The notes under the pieces are model-generated. The model did not search any database. It had not been told where the DNA came from and worked only from the letters and a program-made list of their open reading frames with translations. 64,000 nucleotides of DNA from assembly GCA_029465975.1 (NCBI GenBank), contig CM055747.1, forward strand, positions 12,101,324 to 12,165,323, read 5' to 3'. Each line of letters starts with the position of its first letter. The stretch's first letter is position 1. Positions 59,739-64,000 of this stretch are shown here, piece by piece. The translations under genes and the position numbers were made by a program. This DNA is from Dallia pectoralis. Taxonomy: Eukaryota > Chordata > Actinopteri > Esociformes > Umbridae.

Positions 59739-62700
59739 GTGAGCTACAGATTTACATATTATCAATACAAATACGGAGAAGAATTCAGAATGTTGTGTAG
59801 GCAATTATATTGCAAAAGAAAATATGCACACAGAGCAAAATTCAGACTTGTTGTCATTTGTTATAATGATTACATGTCTAGATATATAGATGAGTAAAAT
59901 AAACGTGAAAATAAATCAGTATGTTGTTCTTGTTTCAGGTTTCGGTCACTTGATTACAGTGATGGTACCACAGAGACTTATAAATGTGACGAAGGGTGAT
60001 AGTGCTGTCCTCGCCTGTACGTTTGTAACCACTCAGCAGAAGACCAACGACCTCATAGTTCAGTGGAGTTTCGTGGCAAAAAACACCATTGTCCAACAGC
60101 AGGTGTGTAGACAAACCGCTGTTCTGTTTCAAACTGTTTTACCTTACCACGTTGTTTCACTCTCTGTGCTTCTTTCTGCAAGTGCACTTAGCCCTGTGTC
60201 CGCGCACATATTTAGCAGAAAGGACATTTTCCGTTCCAAAATCAAAGCACTGAAAGCAATGGATTTTTAAAAACGTCTGATCCAGGCATTTATAGAGTTT
60301 CAAGACAATAATATAAGTGGTTGGGCGAGCGATTGTATCAGGTGTTACGTCTTACAAAAATCTCTTTTGTTCAGCATGTTGATGCTTCAGAATTTTCTTT
60401 AAATCTACTATGATTTGGCGGTGGCTCTACAGTGTCCATTTTGTGACACACCTTGGCAAGGCGCCAGAGAGCCAAGCTACAGAACACCAGTGGCTCCCTG
60501 TTTCACAGCAACAGGTCCAGGCGACACTGTATTCACGCTTTCTGACTAAAACTTACGGTTATTTCCTGCTTTTTACGTACGATCCGACCTTTTTTTCACA
60601 CAGTTGGCATTCTCTATAATTTCAACATGAAATTTGTCAATCACAAAACAAATGTGGTGTTTGGGGAAATAATGAGTTGTTTTTTTGTGTGCCGGCTGTA
60701 AGTTCTTCTTGGCGTTTCTCTGCAGGTGTATTACTATCAATCAGGAGAGGGCATTATTTCAAATGCTTATAAAGGCAGGTTGGCGCCTCCTTCCTCTCCA
60801 GCTACCTCTAACAACGCTTCTGTGACAATAAGCAACATGCAAGTGTCAGACGCCGGGGCTTACACGTGCGAAGTCCGAAACTTCCCTGATGTCAATGGAC
60901 AGACTGAGGCCACCACCATTGTCAACGTCCTCGGTAAGTTCTGTTTAATGATGGGATTCGAAAATTTTGTCACAATTTACTTCATCGGGGAAATCACCGT
61001 CACGTGTAATTGGACAAAAACACAATGTTGTTCTTCTTCCTGTTTTTATCAAGCGCCAACCTGTCGCACAAACTAATGTATGAGGATCCTGTTTTTCCTA
61101 ATCTGAGTTTTATGATGACTGAATTACATGTCATCTGTGATTCCGCTCATTCACCGAGTTACCAGGACAACCTCGCTGGCCTCAGCATCCACTGTGGTTT
61201 CCATGGGAACTGGAGCAGACTACTCTCTTCATTGTCAGTGTCAGAAATTAGAACAGGAACACAGGAGCACAAGAACGTCTTTTGCCATGTCTCATACTCC
61301 TCAGAAATAGAACGGAAAAGACACGTGACGTTTTTAGCTTCGGTTAATGATTCCCCGTTGGCTGGAGCCGAGAGCTTGTAGTAAAGCATTTGTGTTGGGA
61401 AATAAATGATGCTCAGTTCCTCTGTGGACATGGTCCTCGTGTTTTTTTGTGTACATTTCATCGTACCAATCCACATTAGCTGCCAATCTTATACACCCTT
61501 GCTAATATTGTATTCTGCTTTGCGTAATTGTCGTTTTAGTTACGGGAAACACTGCAGGTATTGTGACATTGTCAACAGAGCGAACCATTAGAGATGTGAC
61601 GTCGTTTTTTCCGCTCATGTTTCGTAGTGTACAACTGTCACGGCCGGTATTAAGCCCTGGCAGACTGTTTTCTGCAGTCCAATGTTCAATGTACCTACCA
61701 CTAGCTCAAATGTGTGGCTCCGATTGTTAAGAATGGTACTGCCAGAGACTGTGGGTTTGATACCTGTAGGGACCTGGTAGGAAAAGCAAACACCCACAAC
61801 TGTAAGTCGCACTGACGTCAGCTAAATGACAAAAAGAAAACTAGAGCAAACTCTTATAGTTACTAATCTTCACTTACAACAGAGCTGTATCCATTGAGAA
61901 CTTATCCGGTTACCAGTAGCATGTGTCTGCTCTCTTTCTTTCTTTTAAGAGGTACCTTCTGTGCCATTCTGTGCTGTCCATGGTAATGTGGAAACTGGTC
62001 ACCTGGTTACCCTCACCTGCCATAGTGAGCAGGGAAGCCCCTCCCCCACATACTCCTGGGTGAGGCTGGACAACGACAAGACTTTGACACCGGTGCTACA
62101 GGGGAACACTGGTGGGTGCGGTGCCGGTTCTCCTTCACACAATAGTTCTGCAAATCCTCCCAACGTTTTTGCCAGGCCTGTATTCTTCTTATTTTCAGAT
62201 ACGACGTCGGGCTCCTTGTATATGAGAAACATATCCCAGTTTGAGTTCGGAGAATACAAGTGCACCTCCTCTAACGCTGTTGGTTCCGCTACTTGCACGG
62301 TGGAGCTCGAACACGGTACAGAACATACGTGTTGCAGGGTTTTTCACATAATATGTATTGTCAGCGCAGTTCTCTCGTCAAAGTAATCGTGCTCTGTTAT
62401 GTTCAGTGACAGATATCACATTTTTTTAGAGTTGGGAGGCGGTGTCATTGCGGGTGCAGTGATTGGAGCGCTTCTTGCTGCTGTCCTGATTATCCTCATG
62501 GTTTGGTATGTGACACACTCCATGAAGAAGCAGAAATACAGCGCTACGAAGACAACTGAGATGCAGTGAGTGTTATTTCGGCTGCACTTCGCCCTCATTG
62601 AGAAAAACCCCAGTAGGAATGTGTCGTACATGTTTTAAGCAATCATTTCCCTTACCCCTAGAGCCATACCTAAGAGTTCTTCCGCGGTTGCGTACGAAGA

Positions 62701-62812
62701 CGCCCCGACGAGGGGGAGTGACCAGCAGGGCTCCGTGACCTCCAGTGAGGTTCCCATGGCAACACGCGGTCACGTCCATGCTGATGCCGACAGAGAGAAT
62801 GCCGAGGCTTAG
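59696..62812 (+). CDS. vsig1: VSIG1-like V-set and immunoglobulin domain membrane protein, complete, seven exons
   Basis: Coding exons are 59696-59738, 59939-60102, 60726-60933, 61950-62111, 62199-62315, 62430-62565 and 62662-62812. They join in frame to 981 bp, 326 residues plus stop. A short signal peptide (MSSTLRLVVLFGMIG) leads into a V-set domain with VPQRLINVTKGDSAVLACTF, the core Trp in VQWSF and the second Cys in DAGAYTCEV. A C2-set domain follows, with Cys in LTCHS and YKCTS plus the extra pair in VPFCAV and SATCTV, a mark of the CTX/VSIG/JAM group. Exon 6 encodes the transmembrane helix (VIAGAVIGALLAAVLIILMV). The tail is about 70 residues, shorter than the acidic tail I recall for mammalian VSIG1. 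This is a cell-surface adhesion-type protein (mammalian VSIG1 is found in stomach and testis epithelium). GPA33 and other CTX members are less good fits. Confidence 0.88.
59939..60102 (+). CDS. vsig1: vsig1 exon 2, first half of V-set domain
   Basis: The acceptor is TCTTGTTTCAG and the donor is GTGTGT. It contains the N-glycosylation sequon NVT, the first disulfide Cys and the core Trp, and ends NTIVQQQ. Confidence 0.92.
60726..60933 (+). CDS. vsig1: vsig1 exon 3, second half of V-set domain
   Basis: The acceptor is TTTCTCTGCAG and the donor is GTAAGT. It reads VYYYQSGEGIISNAYKGRL, then NNASVTISNMQVSDAGAYTC and TIVNVL. The sequon NAS and the D-x-G-x-Y-x-C motif are present. Confidence 0.94.
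61950..62111 (+). CDS. vsig1: vsig1 exon 4, first half of C2-set domain
   Basis: The acceptor is TTTCTTTCTTTTAAG; the next AG would break the frame. The donor is GTGGGT. It reads VPSVPFCAVHGNVETGHLVT, LTCHSEQGSPSPTYSWVRLD and so on, with two cysteines and the core Trp. Confidence 0.92.
62199..62315 (+). CDS. vsig1: vsig1 exon 5, second half of C2-set domain
   Basis: The acceptor is TTATTTTCAG and the donor is GTACAG. It reads TTSGSLYMRNISQFEFGEYK and CTSSNAVGSATCTVELEH, with sequon NIS and the partner cysteines. Introns 4 and 5 are unusually small (87 and 114 bp). Confidence 0.93.
62430..62565 (+). CDS. vsig1: vsig1 exon 6, transmembrane helix
   Basis: The acceptor is CATTTTTTTAG. The donor GTGAGT lies within CAGTGAGT, so the exon ends on CA of a Gln codon. 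It encodes LGGGVIAGAVIGALLAAVLI, ILMVWYVTHSMKKQKYSATK and TTEM. Confidence 0.92.
62662..62812 (+). CDS. vsig1: vsig1 exon 7, cytoplasmic tail and stop
   Basis: The acceptor is CTTACCCCTAG. It encodes AIPKSSSAVAYEDAPTRGSD, QQGSVTSSEVPMATRGHVHA and DADRENAEA before TAG. The tail is Ser-rich and contains a tyrosine (VAYEDAP). Confidence 0.88.
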
Positions 62813-63160
62813 GAGAGGCCTGACACAGATGACTGGTGGTGACACCACTGATCTGAGGAGAAAAGCAAAGCTCTACTGGACGGAACCGTTGCACTTGTGA
62901 CACGTTTGTAAAGAGCAATTCTTTGTTTGTGTAATGCATTTTCATTGACAATTTAGGTCATGCTTTATTGGTTTTTGTTTTGTAATTATACATAAAACAC
63001 TAAAATGATTGTATGCTGACTCTAGTCCCTGAATTCTTAATATAATAATTATGAATATTGGGTAATCCATGTATTCCCAAACAAATGATGTGATCTAACT
63101 CCCATTTTGTATTCATTGTGACACATGGTGACTCATTCGGGGGGGTGGTTTTGTAAAAGA

Positions 63161-63166
63161 AATAAA
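63161..63166 (+). terminator. Polyadenylation signal of the vsig1-like gene
   Basis: AATAAA about 350 bp after the stop codon, followed by TGATTTTCCATGACAG. The position is typical for a short 3' UTR. Confidence 0.65.
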
Positions 63167-64000
63167 GAAGCACTTGATTTTCCATGACAGCGACAGGTCA
63201 TTTATTATTAATGTGGATATACACATTTTCTGGTTGTAAATCCGGAGACAAAGTCTAACATGTTCGAGCTGTGATGACTGTAATGACTGCCTGTGGCCAT
63301 CCTACGCACTCTGTTGAGCTCCGTATATCAGAATACTCTGTGGCTACTTGACCATAACATCTCACTGGTATCTTTAAGTAATTAAATGTCAAATTAGCCC
63401 ATAGAGAAAATAACAACAATTAAAGATTTGAGTGGTGAAACGGGGCATATCGAGGCATTTTATATTTGGTTATTTCTACCTTTTTCCACAAATTCATTCA
63501 TTTTGAGACTCAAAAGCAAAAACACATTAAAAACACACAGAACTCTTACAGGAAGTGAAGATCTGTGTGATTTGATTACACAGATTAAAAATACAAACAG
63601 CAGAGAAACTAAAGTTTGAATACGGGGCAAAACAGTAGTGCACTCTGACGTTTGGCTCCATACTACTCTTCTGAGAAAAAAGGATACATAGATCAGGATG
63701 CTGTGTGTCCCAGGAATTAATTGATATTTAGATTTTGAAAATACAGCTTGTCCCAAAAAATGACTCTTAGGTCAACTTACTCTGGGGGGGCAGTGTTTTG
63801 CATTAAAGGGTGACTTTCAAACACACGAGTGAGTTCATGGCCCCAAACCCATATACACTGATGAGCCAAAACATTATGACCCACATGATGTGAATATCGT
63901 TGATAAACGCCTAACAACGGGGACATGTTACAATCAGGATAGATCCAGTGTTAATTGAACAACCCGTTCTCATACACGGACAGCAGGAGTAAAGACCTGA
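63167..64000. other. Intergenic end of the window
   Basis: No gene was recognised. CACTGATGAGCCAAAACATT (about 63857-63876) followed by ATGACC resembles the end sequence of a dispersed fish repeat, so a transposon copy may begin here and run out of the window. This is a weak call. Confidence 0.3.

Noticed and set aside
61010..61381. Open frame of 123 codons in intron 3 of the vsig1-like gene
   Set aside because: It overlaps other short frames, lacks splice signals that fit the phase, and the flanking exons join in frame without it.

Overview
The window looks like a stretch of teleost fish chromosome. Two vertebrate genes are present as multi-exon genes with canonical GT-AG introns. The transposons are of types common in ray-finned fish (Tc1/mariner, hAT, a chromodomain-bearing Ty3/gypsy element, and a retroposon with a (T)AAATAAAGGTTAAAT-type tail). 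I cannot fix the species from sequence alone. There is no sign of bacterial or viral gene organisation.

Gene 1, plus strand, 13011-43116: the last seven coding exons of a GABA-A receptor beta subunit, very probably beta-4 type. The exons encode the end of the N-terminal region, the ligand-binding domain with the Cys-loop, all four membrane segments, the intracellular loop and the usual Tyr-Val-Asn C-terminus. All exon phases agree and give 423 complete residues. The signal peptide and the first part of the mature protein were not found and probably lie upstream of the window. Gene 2, plus strand, 59696-62812: a complete seven-exon, 326-residue immunoglobulin-superfamily membrane protein that matches VSIG1 (V-set plus C2-set, one transmembrane helix, short cytoplasmic tail).

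Most of the remaining DNA is repeats. From the left: a Tc1 element (756-3283) with a second, THAP-domain DNA transposon nested inside it; three adjacent minisatellites with 38, 16 and 27 bp units (4043-7139); and a small hAT-like MITE at 9470. Intron 4 of the receptor gene (15.9 kb) holds a truncated gypsy element on the minus strand (15644-18990), an 11-bp array, a Tc1 remnant, a young non-autonomous LTR element with identical 373-bp LTRs (21014-24214) and a 2.9-kb array of a 26-bp unit with higher-order structure. Intron 5 holds a 33-bp array split by a hAT element (31600-33475) and a related 34-bp array. Intron 7 is almost entirely a 44-bp array that reaches the exon 8 splice acceptor and contains one exactly inverted unit. 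Intron 8 opens with about 650 bp of CT-rich repeat. Downstream are a purine-rich array (45366-46225) and a 5.3-kb array of 12/18-bp units (50023-55277). By eye the tandem repeats make up roughly 18-19 kb of the 64 kb.

The very long open frames in the window (up to about 1800 codons) come from these arrays and should not be read as proteins. I found no convincing RNA gene and no CRISPR array. I found no novel gene system. The most unusual observations are the repeat-dominated intron architecture of a neurotransmitter-receptor gene, the pol-less LTR element carrying a repeat-rich open frame, and the four-residue splice-variant segment that appears to be constitutive here.
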